From the NCBI RefSeq assembly GCF_029267215.1, contig NZ_JARIDH010000022.1, positions 62,001 through 126,000 of the forward strand: 64,000 nucleotides of DNA, read 5' to 3'. A model generated the notes under the pieces. The model did no database searches and was not told the DNA's origin. It was given only the letters and a program-made list of their open reading frames with translations. Below, one piece after another: positions 17,242-24,776 of the stretch (positions within the stretch are counted from its first letter, which is position 1; every line of letters begins with the position of its first letter). A program made the position numbers and the translations under genes. The DNA comes from Clostridium sp. (GTDB taxonomy: Bacteria > Bacillota > Clostridia > Clostridiales > Clostridiaceae).

Positions 17242-17333
17242 TGGCGGAAAGTAAGAGATTCGAACTCTTGCTAGACTTTAAGCCTACTAACAGATTAGCA
17301 ATCTGCCCTCTTAACCAACTTGAGTAACTTTCC
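17242..17333 (-). tRNA. tRNA-Ser (anticodon GCT)
   Basis: A 92-nt class II tRNA. Acceptor GGAAAGT pairs with ACTTTCC, the anticodon stem-loop is CAGATTGCTAATCTG, a long variable arm is present, the T loop contains TTCGAAT, and CCA is encoded at the 3' end. It reads AGC/AGT codons. It lies inside the prophage between recombinase and early genes and is flanked by terminators, so it is phage-borne. Confidence 0.92.
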
Positions 17334-17336
17334 ATA

Positions 17337-17368
17337 AAAACAGACTAATATATGTCTGTTTTTTTTAA
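17337..17368. terminator. hairpin between the two tRNA genes
   Basis: AAAACAGAC-N8-GTCTGTTTT followed by T-rich sequence on the plus strand and an A-rich/U-rich context on the other. It could end the upstream tRNA-like transcript or act as a processing element. Confidence 0.55.
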
Positions 17369-17405
17369 TTTTAATTTATAACAAAAGATTTTAAAAGAGG
17401 ATAGT

Positions 17406-17478
17406 AGGAGAGTAAAGGAATCGAACCTTTGACTTATAATCTTATAGGAAAATGCTTTACCCATTAAGCTAACTCTCC
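17406..17478 (-). tRNA. tRNA-like gene with a broken anticodon arm
   Basis: A 73-nt element. The acceptor stem (GGAGAGT/ACTCTCC), D arm (GCTT...AAGC) and T arm (AAAGG-TTCGATT-CCTTT) all pair perfectly. In standard numbering the anticodon arm is TTTTC-CTATAAG-ATTAT, where only one of five stem pairs forms, and positions 34 to 36 would read ATA. CCA is not encoded. It is either a degenerate phage tRNA or a tRNA mimic. I cannot assign an amino acid. Confidence 0.6.
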
Positions 17479-17484
17479 ATAATT

Positions 17485-18009
17485 TTAATAATTAATTTTT
17501 TTATTTAAAAGAATATCAGTTTCATAATTCTTTAATAAACGAGTAGTATTATTTTTATTGTTATTACTATAAAAACTATTTACACTAACTCTTATATTTT
17601 CATCGCCTTTTAATTTTTCTAATTTTAAAGCTTTATCAGCATTAATTAATTTTCTAGGCATATCACTAGCAAAAACATACTCACTTTCTTTTTTTAGAAC
17701 AATATCTCCATTTATTTTAGTTTTATATGCACTTCTATTTTTTAATATTAAAGATTTATCACTAATAAACTTCTTTGATTCATAATCTAAAGCTCTTCTA
17801 ACTTCTTTTCTTCCAGCCGCATTAATTTTATGCTCTTTCTTATACTCTTTAAAATTTCTTTGAATACATTTTTTTATAGATTCTGGAGTAGTTTTTTTAT
17901 AAATGCCGTCTTTTAAATTTTCTTTAGTTATTATTTCAGCTATTTCTTTTGAGTTATATCCTGATTTATAAAGTTCTCTTATTATCTTTTTCTTTTTGCT
18001 GGACTTCAT
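17485..18009 (-). CDS. phage HTH protein of unknown function
   Basis: 174 basic residues. The N-terminus IRELYKSGYNSKEIAEIIT is a helix-turn-helix-like segment, and an Arg/Lys-rich middle is followed by VFASDMPRKLINADKALKLEKL. It is the last protein gene of the early leftward operon, just before the tRNA elements. A DNA-binding regulator is likely. The gene has its own ribosome site (GAAAGGAG). Confidence 0.55.
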   Translation of the reverse strand: MKSSKKKKIIRELYKSGYNSKEIAEIITKENLKDGIYKKTTPESIKKCIQRNFKEYKKEHKINAAGRKEVRRALDYESKKFISDKSLILKNRSAYKTKINGDIVLKKESEYVFASDMPRKLINADKALKLEKLKGDENIRVSVNSFYSNNNKNNTTRLLKNYETDILLNKKINY

Positions 18010-18138
18010 TTAAACTACTCTCCTTTCTCGTAAAAATGTATAGTTCACCCCAACCCATAAAAAGGGACATTTTTTTCATCGATACTTTTTCTAAATATTT
18101 TTATTTATGTAATATATATTAACATAAATCTACTAAAA

Positions 18139-18176
18139 AAAGAGTGCACAAATTCTGAACTATTTATGCACTCTTT
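18139..18176 (-). terminator. intrinsic terminator after the sigma-like regulator
   Basis: AAAGAGTGCA and TGCACTCTTT form a 10-bp stem with an 18-nt loop, then TTTTTTTAG on the minus strand. The same stem sequence recurs at chromosomal terminators near 30611 and 32599. Confidence 0.75.
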
Positions 18177-18190
18177 AAGAAGTATGTTTG

Positions 18191-18517
18191 TTACTTTAAA
18201 ATTACTTTTTCTAATTTAATTAATGCTGTTTTCTTTTTTTCATGACACCATCTTTCACTCAAAAACAAACTTTCAGCTATAAGTTTCCAACTCTGTCTAC
18301 CCATACCTTCGAGATATCTTTCTTCTATTATTGCTCTTTCTTTTGTATCTAAGACATTCAGTGCATTATCTATTCTATTTATTTTTGATTGTAATCTTTT
18401 TATCTCACAATTTAAGCTAATGCCTTCCTCAATCTCTCTAAATTTTAGATCTTCTATATCTGCTTTCATAACTCTATAACTACTTAAAATTCTTTCCAAT
18501 TCTTTTATCTTATGCAT
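18191..18517 (-). CDS. sigma-70-like phage late regulator (RinA/ArpU-like)
   Basis: 108 residues. An N-terminal coiled coil is followed by a sigma region-4-like module: NVLDTKERAIIEERYLEGMGRQ, then a WKLIAESLFLSERWCHEKKKTAL helix-turn-helix. Small proteins of this layout end the early operon of many Firmicute phages and activate late transcription. The late promoter would lie downstream, possibly in the GC-richer patch near 18045 to 18075. Assignment is by motif and position. Confidence 0.75.
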   Translation of the reverse strand: MHKIKELERILSSYRVMKADIEDLKFREIEEGISLNCEIKRLQSKINRIDNALNVLDTKERAIIEERYLEGMGRQSWKLIAESLFLSERWCHEKKKTALIKLEKVILK

Positions 18518-18526
18518 GTTTTCCCC

Positions 18527-18802
18527 CTAAATAATCTTTATCTGCCCAATTATATTTAATTCTAAGTTTTTAATATCAACTAACTTATAATACTTACTTG
18601 AGCCTTTCATTTCTTTAACTTCTATCAAACCAAGTTTTTCTAACTCTCTAAATACTCTATTTACATTTTGCTTTTTTAAACCAAGTAAACTTTTAATTTC
18701 TGATTGAGTATAATCTTTGCTTTTAAGTAAAAGTAGCACCTTATAGTGATACTTTCCAAGTTCTTTAATATTGGCTATATGTTCAAAATATTTCTTATCC
18801 AT
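18527..18802 (-). CDS. winged-helix DNA-binding protein
   Basis: 91 residues. LGKYHYKVLLLLKSKDYTQS leads into KSLLGLKKQNVNRVFRELEK, a winged-helix reader with recognition helix KKQNVNRVFREL, then a wing (LIEVKEMKGSSKYYKLV). MarR/ArsR-like fold. It lies 9 bases upstream of the sigma-like gene, so it is probably a phage regulator or replication accessory protein. Confidence 0.7.
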   Translation of the reverse strand: MDKKYFEHIANIKELGKYHYKVLLLLKSKDYTQSEIKSLLGLKKQNVNRVFRELEKLGLIEVKEMKGSSKYYKLVDIKNLELNIIGQIKII

Positions 18803-18868
18803 ATCTTTTATTGAGTAATCAAATATAGTTACTTTAGTAATAATATTTGATTACTCTTAACTCCCACA

Positions 18869-19546
18869 CTATTTTTCTATATCAATTTTCTCAAATTCAA
18901 TAACCCATACCCAGTGATTAAATTCAAATAAGTTTGTCCAACCATTAAAAGTTTTAACATTTACTGTACTATTCCAAAGCTTTTCAAATGCTTCTCTAGG
19001 AGTTTTAGGCATCTTTTCCCATGTGTGCATATTAGGTTCAATATCATATTTCTTTACTAATCCCTCTTTAGTAAATTCTCTTATGCCCTCATTAAAACAT
19101 TCTTGTTCTGTAATATCCTGCAATCTTTGAGCTCTTACAGATATTACTTTTAAAAATATTCTTGCTGCTTCTTTAGGCATATGAATACTAGGCATCCAAA
19201 CCTCATGTTTACTGTGTTTTGCATTTCCCCAGTAAGGAAAATATTTTGGTTTACCATCCGCTATATATATAAATCCTTCTTCTCCATCTGGTGTCCAAGT
19301 ATTAGCCCATGTTTCCCTAACATAAAGAATATCTCCAGCTTTGTAAGGTGGTTTAGCATAATGAACATTAGCTCCTTTTCCTCCAAAAGCAAGTTTTCCT
19401 AATTCCTTATCATCTGTTGGATATAAAACAAATCCTAAAGGTTTATATTCTTTTGGTATCTCCTCTTTGATAATTCTTCTAGTACAAGTCTTATTACCAT
19501 CGAGGATTGCTCTTACCATTGCCGTGTTAAATAATATTGGTTTCAT
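18869..19546 (-). CDS. ASCH-domain-like phage protein
   Basis: 225 residues starting MKPILFNTAMVRAILDGNKTCTRR, with KAGDILYVRETWA near residue 75 and AARIFLKVISVRAQRLQDIT near 125. These are hallmarks of the ASCH-like (PUA-related) proteins common in Firmicute phage early regions. Known ASCH proteins bind RNA or modified nucleotides; the phage role is unclear. It ends in a Trp-rich strand (WVWVIEFEKI). Confidence 0.75.
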   Translation of the reverse strand: MKPILFNTAMVRAILDGNKTCTRRIIKEEIPKEYKPLGFVLYPTDDKELGKLAFGGKGANVHYAKPPYKAGDILYVRETWANTWTPDGEEGFIYIADGKPKYFPYWGNAKHSKHEVWMPSIHMPKEAARIFLKVISVRAQRLQDITEQECFNEGIREFTKEGLVKKYDIEPNMHTWEKMPKTPREAFEKLWNSTVNVKTFNGWTNLFEFNHWVWVIEFEKIDIEK

Positions 19547-19596
19547 CCTTAATTTCTCCTCTCAATATTTCTACCAAATTTTAGCTATCACCTCTT

Positions 19597-19995
19597 TTAA
19601 AATGGAACACCTCCATCATCAATTAGTGTCATATCATCAGGCAATAAAAATGCTGAATTATTACTATTAGAGTTGTTACTTGAATCAATAAAATCAAAAC
19701 CATCAACTACTACATAAGTTGTATATCTTCTTGTTCCATCTTGTGCATCATAACTTCCAGTTCTTATACTTCCTGATATACTAAATCTTTTACCTTTGGT
19801 TAAATACTGAGCTATAACCTCAGCTCTCTTTGAATAAGCTATGCAATTTATAAAATCTGCTTCTTGTGTACCATCTTCTTTCTTATAATCCCTATTTACT
19901 GCTAATGTAAATCTAGTAATCGCAGTTCCTGTTTTTGTGGTAAATCTCATTTCAGGATCTTTGGTTAGCCTACCAACTAAAACAACCTTATTCAT
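19597..19995 (-). CDS. ssb: single-stranded DNA-binding protein
   Basis: 132 residues starting MNKVVLVGRLTKDPEMRFT, with the OB-fold landmarks TRFTLAVNR, FINCIAYSKRAE and GSYDAQDGTRRYTTYVVVDG. The C-terminus ends DDMTLIDDGGVPF, an acidic tip with Pro-Phe as in partner-recruiting SSBs. It coats single strands during phage replication. The ribosome site is AAAAGGAGC. Confidence 0.95.
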   Translation of the reverse strand: MNKVVLVGRLTKDPEMRFTTKTGTAITRFTLAVNRDYKKEDGTQEADFINCIAYSKRAEVIAQYLTKGKRFSISGSIRTGSYDAQDGTRRYTTYVVVDGFDFIDSSNNSNSNNSAFLLPDDMTLIDDGGVPF

Positions 19996-20010
19996 TTTCT
20001 TGCTCCTTTT

Positions 20011-20091
20011 CTAAATTATTTTGCTAATTATTAAACACAAAAAAATTGTACATAAAATAAAAAATATTAAGTTCCAATTAATTTTTTTCAT
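20011..20091 (-). CDS. 26-residue hydrophobic peptide
   Basis: ATG at 20091 is preceded by GGAGG and AAGGTGAT. The frame MKKINWNLIFFILCTIFLCL and six more residues is one membrane helix with a basic N-terminus. It lies between the HTH gene and ssb in the same direction. The ribosome site argues that it is translated; function unknown. Confidence 0.5.
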   Translation of the reverse strand: MKKINWNLIFFILCTIFLCLIISKII

Positions 20092-20100
20092 AAAATCACC

Positions 20101-20808
20101 TTAACCTCCTATAATTTTTAACTTGCTATATACATTTCCTTGACTTCTAGCTAATATATTAGATATTTCTTTTGCTTTTAATCCTTTAACATTCAATTCT
20201 CTTAAAAGCTTAATTTCTTTATCTTCCCATTCTATTCTCAATCTAGTTAATCCTAAAAATTTTACTCTTGCTTTAACACTTCCTTTACTTCTTCCAAGTC
20301 TTTCTCCAATTTCTTCATATGTTTCTTTTCTTAGTAACATCTTTAAAATTTCATCTTCTTTATTAGTCCATTTTTTAAATCTCTTTGCATTTGCTCTTCC
20401 TATTTTTCTTCTTTCATTAACCCACTTTGGTTCTTTTCCAAGTATATTTTTTTCAATGAAATAAAAATTTATATTTTCTTTATTTTTCTCAGCCCAATTC
20501 CAAAAATCTGATATTTTTATTAAATAATATTTTTGTTTCCTAAATATTATTTTTTCAGTAGCCTTTAATCCCTTTTTCTTAATCCAAGTTCTAACTACAG
20601 TAGCATGTGCTACATTGCAAACTTCAGCTAGTTCATTAGCTGTTAATTCCTCTCTACACTCTTTACTACTACCTAAATTCATCTTATTTTTTTTACTTAT
20701 AATAGCTGCTGGACTTCTATTTAAATCAGCAGCTATGCTTTTAATTTTAATTTTTCCAAACCACTCTTTTAAAAACTCTTCTTCTTCTACACTCCATCTT
20801 TTCGCCAT
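20101..20808 (-). CDS. phage protein with Myb/SANT-like and HTH repeats
   Basis: 235 residues. Three SANT/GcrA-like units occur: WSVEEEEFLKEWFGKIKIKS with AADLNRSPAAIISK; KWTNKEDEILKMLLRKETYE with RLGRSKGSVKARV; and WEDKEIKLLRELNVKGLKAK with ILARSQGNVYSKL. A further HTH (LAEVCNVAHATVVRTWIKKK) lies between the first two. The protein is probably a multi-site DNA binder. It is encoded next to the helicase loader. Confidence 0.7.
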   Translation of the reverse strand: MAKRWSVEEEEFLKEWFGKIKIKSIAADLNRSPAAIISKKNKMNLGSSKECREELTANELAEVCNVAHATVVRTWIKKKGLKATEKIIFRKQKYYLIKISDFWNWAEKNKENINFYFIEKNILGKEPKWVNERRKIGRANAKRFKKWTNKEDEILKMLLRKETYEEIGERLGRSKGSVKARVKFLGLTRLRIEWEDKEIKLLRELNVKGLKAKEISNILARSQGNVYSKLKIIGG

Positions 20809-20813
20809 AACTA

Positions 20814-21617
20814 TTAACCTCTTAAATCTTTAAATCTATAGTTATATTGCTCTCCTAGGAAAACAACCATATTTTTGTTAGAACGTTCAACTATTCTACC
20901 AGCTAGAGCACCATCTAATTGCTCTAGCATTTCAATGGTACATTCTGTAGAAATAATTGTAGTAAGGTTTTTGTAGTATCTATAATTTATCAATGGGTAT
21001 ATGTGCTTCATATCAATATCACTTAATGATGCTATGATTTGTCCATTTCTAACCTTATCTTTAAATAAATCATCTATTACCAATATTTCAGCTTCTTTGT
21101 ATTTATCTAACAATGTAGTGTATTGTTCAAAATCTCTTGCTGAACCTTTTAACCCCATGATTGCTTCCGTATAAGGCATATAAATAACATGTCTTTTTTT
21201 ATCTTTAAACAATGCAGCTCCAAGAGCAGTTGCCAAATGAGTTTTGCCTGATCCAGGTTGTCCCATAAATACAAACCAACTATGATCTTTAGTTTTATTA
21301 AAATTAAATATATAATCTATAACCTTATTCTTAGCATTTTCAGTTACCTTGTCATAAGGAGTGAATTCATTTATCTTTTTTACTTTACCTGGTTCTAAAC
21401 CAAATTCTCTCCATGCTTTTTCAACATTATTCACAAGTCTACAACTACAAGGTCTTCCTATAGGTTGTAGATGCTCTCTATACTCTAATATAATTCCTGT
21501 GTCTTTACACTTAGAGCATTTATATTTAGATTTAGATTCCATTGATTTTGTTGTAGTCGTATTTAGGTTCTTTTCTTTCACACTGGCTAAAATTCTGTCT
21601 AGTGCTGCAAAAGTCAT
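20814..21617 (-). CDS. DnaC-like helicase loader ATPase
   Basis: 267 residues. A zinc-knuckle-like N-terminal element (CSKCKDTG and then RPCSC) precedes an AAA+ domain with Walker A FMGQPGSGKTHLATALG (near residue 117) and Walker B EILVIDDLF. A sensor region TTIISTECT and the Arg-rich GALAGRIVERS follow. It loads the replicative helicase at the phage origin. The ATG at 21617 has AAGGAGTG at good spacing, so the 86-base overlap with the initiator gene is genuine. Confidence 0.9.
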   Translation of the reverse strand: MTFAALDRILASVKEKNLNTTTTKSMESKSKYKCSKCKDTGIILEYREHLQPIGRPCSCRLVNNVEKAWREFGLEPGKVKKINEFTPYDKVTENAKNKVIDYIFNFNKTKDHSWFVFMGQPGSGKTHLATALGAALFKDKKRHVIYMPYTEAIMGLKGSARDFEQYTTLLDKYKEAEILVIDDLFKDKVRNGQIIASLSDIDMKHIYPLINYRYYKNLTTIISTECTIEMLEQLDGALAGRIVERSNKNMVVFLGEQYNYRFKDLRG

Positions 21618-22365
21618 TTCTATTCACTCCTTTTTTATCTGTATAGTTTCCTTCCAATACCTTTATAAAATTGTTAGGCTTTACTAGCCAATCAAAATTT
21701 ATTGTCCAATTTTTATCATTTTGTCCTTTAAGAAAACTACTGTTATTTATATTTTTAATAGCTTGTATAACTTTTTCTATTCCATACTCATTGATTCTTG
21801 CTTTTAAAGATTTATATCTATTTGTCCCTGCATTTACAGATATAATTTTTTGTAATCCTATAGAGTTCCATTCATCTATGACTCGTTGCACATAAGTGCT
21901 ACTTAATATATCTTTAGATATATTAATAGAATCTCTTATAAGAGAATCTTTGTTAGGCGAATTTTGCCTAACCCTTAGGCTATTATTTCCTAACCTTAGG
22001 CAATTTTTGCCTAAGGTATTACTTATATTACTATTAACTAATTCATCTAATCTTATAGTTACATTTACATACGAAAATTTTCCCTTAACTCCATCTTTGT
22101 TAAAAATTAATCTTCTTTCTAAAAATCCATTATCACAATATGATTTTATTTTTGTTCTTAATTTTCTTGGTGATCCTATTATCGGTATTTGTTCTAATAA
22201 ATATCCTTGATCTATCCATATAAAACGTTCTCCATCAATAATTTGAAACTGCATATTCTTACTGGAATACATATCTTTAATTACTGATAATATAAGAGCA
22301 TCATCATTATCTAATCCTGCTTCTATCAACTTCTCCTGACTAAACCCATGTATTGTGTATTTCAT
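21532..22365 (-). CDS. phage replication initiator / replisome organiser
   Basis: 277 residues. The N-terminus (MKYTIHGFSQEKLIEAGLDN, then DDALILSVIKDMY) is an initiator-type winged helix. The middle, encoded by palindromic repeats, reads LGKNCLRLGNNSLRVRQ. The C-terminal part is the conserved phage replisome-organiser domain (VIDEWNSIGLQKI, then RYKSLKARINEYGIEKV and a WTINFDWLVKPNNFIKVLEG segment). It binds the origin and recruits the DnaC-like loader encoded next. Confidence 0.85.
   Translation of the reverse strand: MKYTIHGFSQEKLIEAGLDNDDALILSVIKDMYSSKNMQFQIIDGERFIWIDQGYLLEQIPIIGSPRKLRTKIKSYCDNGFLERRLIFNKDGVKGKFSYVNVTIRLDELVNSNISNTLGKNCLRLGNNSLRVRQNSPNKDSLIRDSINISKDILSSTYVQRVIDEWNSIGLQKIISVNAGTNRYKSLKARINEYGIEKVIQAIKNINNSSFLKGQNDKNWTINFDWLVKPNNFIKVLEGNYTDKKGVNRNDFCSTRQNFSQCERKEPKYDYNKINGI
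21953..22014. repeat. three 19-bp palindromic iterons, probable phage origin
   Basis: TTAGGC-N7-GCCTAA units occur at 21953 to 21971, 21975 to 21993 (one arm imperfect, TTCCTAA) and 21996 to 22014, so centre-to-centre distances are 22 and 21 bp, about two helical turns. They lie inside the initiator gene, as lambda iterons lie in gene O. Initiator binding here is inferred. Confidence 0.8.
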
Positions 22366-22396
22366 TAATTAGACACCTCTTTTCTTAACTATTGCC

Positions 22397-22545
22397 CTAA
22401 TTAATCTTCAATGTTAAAATTAAATTACAAATATTTTTTGTGTATTGATTGCTTTGGTCAGTATCAATACACACCCTTAGAGCTTCTTTATATGGCATAC
22501 CATTTAGAGATAGCTCTATTATTTATTCATTTCAACTTTATCCAT
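22397..22545 (-). pseudogene. small phage gene interrupted by a frameshift
   Basis: From the ATG at 22545 the frame MDKVEMNK stops after eight codons. In the next register an uninterrupted frame (IIELSLNGMPYKEALRVC... ending NLILTLKIN) runs to 22397. One missing A in the AAA run at the junction explains both pieces, giving a 49-residue original. It could also be a sequencing error at a homopolymer. Confidence 0.45.
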
Positions 22546-22548
22546 TAA

Positions 22549-22728
22549 TTAGACCTTTCTAACTAGCATTTCTGCTTCATTTAAAATTTCTAAGAACTTA
22601 CTTTGTGATGTTTTCTTTCCAAAACTAATTCTATTGAATCTTATATCATTCTCAACAATATTCAATATTACTTTAAAATCATAATTTGAATACTGTTCTT
22701 TTAATCTTTGAATAGCTTTTAATACCAT
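22549..22728 (-). CDS. 59-residue early phage protein
   Basis: MVLKAIQRLKEQYSNYDFKV and a charged remainder ending EAEMLVRKV. The ribosome site is AAAGGAG, 10 bases upstream. No domain is recognised. It belongs to the early leftward operon between the 53-residue gene and the initiator. Confidence 0.6.
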   Translation of the reverse strand: MVLKAIQRLKEQYSNYDFKVILNIVENDIRFNRISFGKKTSQSKFLEILNEAEMLVRKV

Positions 22729-22790
22729 ATTCTTAATACTCCTTTTTAAAATTATGTTACATTGTATAGTAGGCTTTTCAGCCTAGAAGA

Positions 22791-22952
22791 TTATTTCTTC
22801 TCTCTTGTTTCTCTAAATGCTCTTCTACAATTTTCTTCCCCATACATTTCAAAAAACTTCTTAACACAAAATTGAACATAAAACTTAACTATATAATCCT
22901 CAACTTCCTCAGGCATAGGTTTATCCAATACAAACTTAACTTCCTTAGCCAT
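22791..22952 (-). CDS. 53-residue early phage protein
   Basis: MAKEVKFVLDKPMPEEVEDY and a basic C-terminus (RRAFRETREKK). A strong AAGGAGGG site precedes the ATG at 22952. Helical and charged, with two Cys; function unknown. A small hairpin (TAGGCT-N3-AAGCCTA near 22770) follows the gene. Confidence 0.65.
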   Translation of the reverse strand: MAKEVKFVLDKPMPEEVEDYIVKFYVQFCVKKFFEMYGEENCRRAFRETREKK

Positions 22953-23003
22953 ATCAATCCCTCCTTATAAAACTAAATTATGCTTGTCCTTTTTCTTTTG
23001 ATA

Positions 23004-23501
23004 CTAATAAGAGTTCAACTGTTTTTCAGCTATAACCCTTAGTTCAGCAGCTCTCTTCTCTAATTTTGAGAAAAATGAAACTATAACCTCTAATTCATCT
23101 TTTTCAGATTCATCAATTACTCCATCCTCAACTATTTTTAATAAAGTCTTTTGAATATTAGCACTATCATCTAATGTATTAGCTACTGAAATTGCAAATT
23201 TGTATAGATTATTAATATTCTCTGATTCAATAATTGGTGTAATCCTCTTTCCAATGGGACACTCATTACAACAATAATGATTTAAAAGTTCAGGTGCATT
23301 ATATGCTTCTGACATAATAACAACTTTATCTACTGGTACTACTTTACAAAGGTCTAACTCATAATCAGTTAATGAATCTTTTGAAATTCCTAAAAATTCT
23401 GATGCTCCCTCCCTACTTGTAAACTTTGGATTAAATTCAGCTGCTTTCTTTCTTGCTATGCAATACATATTATTAGCTGCTTTTGTTGGTTGCTTTGCCA
23501 T
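23004..23501 (-). CDS. phage HTH regulator with a CNECPIGK motif
   Basis: The frame opens at 23537, but the ATG at 23501 has AAAGGAG and gives 165 residues (MAKQPTKAANNMYCIARKKA). REGASEFLGISKDSLTDYEL is an XRE-type HTH. CCNECPIGK is a conserved Cys element of Clostridium phage regulators. The C-terminal half is helical. It is the second gene of the early operon, after the Cro-like gene, with an operator-like palindrome between them. Confidence 0.7.
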   Translation of the reverse strand: MAKQPTKAANNMYCIARKKAAEFNPKFTSREGASEFLGISKDSLTDYELDLCKVVPVDKVVIMSEAYNAPELLNHYCCNECPIGKRITPIIESENINNLYKFAISVANTLDDSANIQKTLLKIVEDGVIDESEKDELEVIVSFFSKLEKRAAELRVIAEKQLNSY

Positions 23502-23532
23502 GTATTTTTTTCTCCTTTCTTGAGATAATATA

Positions 23533-23547
23533 TTCAAGATACTTGAA
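23533..23547. promoter_or_regulatory. repressor operator-like palindrome
   Basis: TTCAAG-ATA-CTTGAA between the Cro-like gene and the next early gene. It is the same hexamer palindrome with a 3-bp centre as the sites at the early promoter. Confidence 0.65.
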
Positions 23548-23553
23548 CTTAAA

Positions 23554-23739
23554 TTATAAAAAATTTTTAATATCTATTTTATATAATTCAGATAGTATCT
23601 TTGCTTTTGATATTGAAAGATTTACCTTTCCATTTTCAAGCATTGAATATCCACTTTTACTACTATAGCCTAGCTTTAATGCTACTTCTTCCTGTGTATA
23701 TCCATGTTTATTTCTTAAATCTTTTAATGAAAATTTCAA
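23554..23739 (-). CDS. Cro-like XRE regulator
   Basis: 61 residues consisting of one XRE HTH domain (FSLKDLRNKHGYTQEEVALKL and SSKSGYSMLENGKVNLS). It is the first gene of the leftward early operon, transcribed divergently from the repressor cluster. Size and place match phage Cro proteins. Confidence 0.85.
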   Translation of the reverse strand: MKFSLKDLRNKHGYTQEEVALKLGYSSKSGYSMLENGKVNLSISKAKILSELYKIDIKNFL

Positions 23740-23753
23740 ATCGCTACTCCCCT

Positions 23754-23809
23754 TTCAAGTTTCTTGAACTTTATATTTATATATTAGTCCAACTTTCTTG
23801 AACTGTCAA
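23754..23809 (-). promoter_or_regulatory. early leftward promoter with overlapping operators
   Basis: On the minus strand TTGACA (23809 to 23804) is followed by exactly 17 bases and TAATAT (23786 to 23781), a near-perfect sigma-A promoter. One operator-like site, TTCAAG-TTT-CTTGAA, lies at 23754 to 23768 downstream of the start. A degenerate copy lies in the spacer at 23788 to 23802. Repressor binding would block the promoter. The assignment of a specific repressor is inferred. Confidence 0.85.
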
Positions 23810-23908
23810 CATTAATAATACAAAAAGTACAATTATTTTGAACTAAGTTTATTTAACTTTCTTTTTAAAGTACAATATAATTGGACTATTAATTAAGGAG
23901 ATTTTACT

Positions 23909-24259
23909 ATGGCTAATTTATCTACAAGAATAAGAGAATTGAGAACTGAAAAAAAAATTACACAATCTGAACTAGGAAATATTTTAGATGTTGGGAAAAC
24001 AACTATTTCCATGTATGAAAATGGCAATAGCACTCCTGATGATGAATTAAAAAAGAAATTATCAATATTCTTTAATGTATCATTAGATTACTTAATGGGT
24101 ACGTCAGATATAAAAGAATCTGCTGAACAACTACTTAAAGATAAATCAATGACTCTTGCTCTACATAATTCAAATGGTATAGATGATGAATTGCCTGATG
24201 AAGCAAGAAAAGAGATTGAAGATTTTATTGAATATGTTAAACATAAATATAAAAAATAA
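23909..24259 (+). CDS. XRE repressor 1 of a five-gene tandem array
   Basis: 116 residues. Residues 1 to 65 are an XRE HTH domain (TRIRELRTEKKITQSELGNI, recognition segment GKTTISMYENG). The last 51 residues, from SDIKESAEQLLKDK to EYVKHKYKK, are nearly identical in all five proteins of the array. It is the copy next to the divergent early promoter, with the best ribosome site (AAGGAG) and an ATG start, so it is the first candidate for the true lysogeny repressor. Confidence 0.9.
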   Translation: MANLSTRIRELRTEKKITQSELGNILDVGKTTISMYENGNSTPDDELKKKLSIFFNVSLDYLMGTSDIKESAEQLLKDKSMTLALHNSNGIDDELPDEARKEIEDFIEYVKHKYKK

Positions 24260-24327
24260 AAAGTGCTTATATCACTTTTATTTCGACAATACTATATGAA
24301 TCTAAGTAATCAGGATGGTGAATATAC

Positions 24328-24672
24328 TTGTTTGGAAATAGGTTAAAATCTTTAAGAAAAGAACTGAATTTAACACAAGCTCAACTAGCTAATATTTTAA
24401 AAATATCAGCTAGTACTATCGGTATGTATGAGCAAAATAGAAGAACACCTGATACAGAGACTTTACAAACATTTTCTAACTATTTCAATGTGTCAGTTGA
24501 TTATTTAATAGGAAAAACAGATATAAAAGAATCTGCTGAACAACTACTTAAAGATAAATCAATTACAGTTACTCTACACAATTCAGATGGTATTGATGCT
24601 GAATTACCTGATAAAGCAAGAAAAGAAATTGAAGATTTTATTGAGTACGTTAAACATAAATATAAAAAATAA
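24328..24672 (+). CDS. XRE repressor 2 of the array
   Basis: 114 residues, TTG start at 24328 behind GGATGGTGA. HTH head MFGNRLKSLRKELNLTQAQL with recognition segment SASTIGMYEQN differs from the other copies. The tail matches the shared 51-residue module, with a few changes (VTLHNSDGIDAELPDKA). A stem-loop ends the gene, so it looks like a self-contained cassette. Confidence 0.87.
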   Translation: MFGNRLKSLRKELNLTQAQLANILKISASTIGMYEQNRRTPDTETLQTFSNYFNVSVDYLIGKTDIKESAEQLLKDKSITVTLHNSDGIDAELPDKARKEIEDFIEYVKHKYKK

Positions 24673-24695
24673 AGTGCTAATAGCACTTTTATTTT
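24671..24695 (+). terminator. terminator after repressor 2
   Basis: AAAGTGCT-AAT-AGCACTTT followed by TATTTT. A related but weaker hairpin follows repressor 1 (near 24259), and a decayed one follows repressor 3. Confidence 0.65.
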
Positions 24696-24720
24696 ACCAT
24701 CCTAATGTAATATTTTTGAA

Positions 24721-24749
24721 TTAAATGAAAAGTATACAAAGAATATAAT
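24721..24749 (+). promoter_or_regulatory. promoter of repressor 3
   Basis: TTAAAT (24721 to 24726), 17 bases, then TATAAT (24744 to 24749), about 28 bases before the ATG of repressor 3. It suggests that cassettes have their own promoters. Confidence 0.6.
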
Positions 24750-24776
24750 AATATTAAATTATGGAGTGATAATTTT

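Noticed and set aside
17123..17335. 70-residue minus-strand open frame
   Set aside because: It reads straight through tRNA-Ser and its terminator; no ribosome site.
21953..22014. CRISPR-like repeat
   Set aside because: Only three short palindromes with no spacer variety, inside a coding frame; iterons fit better.
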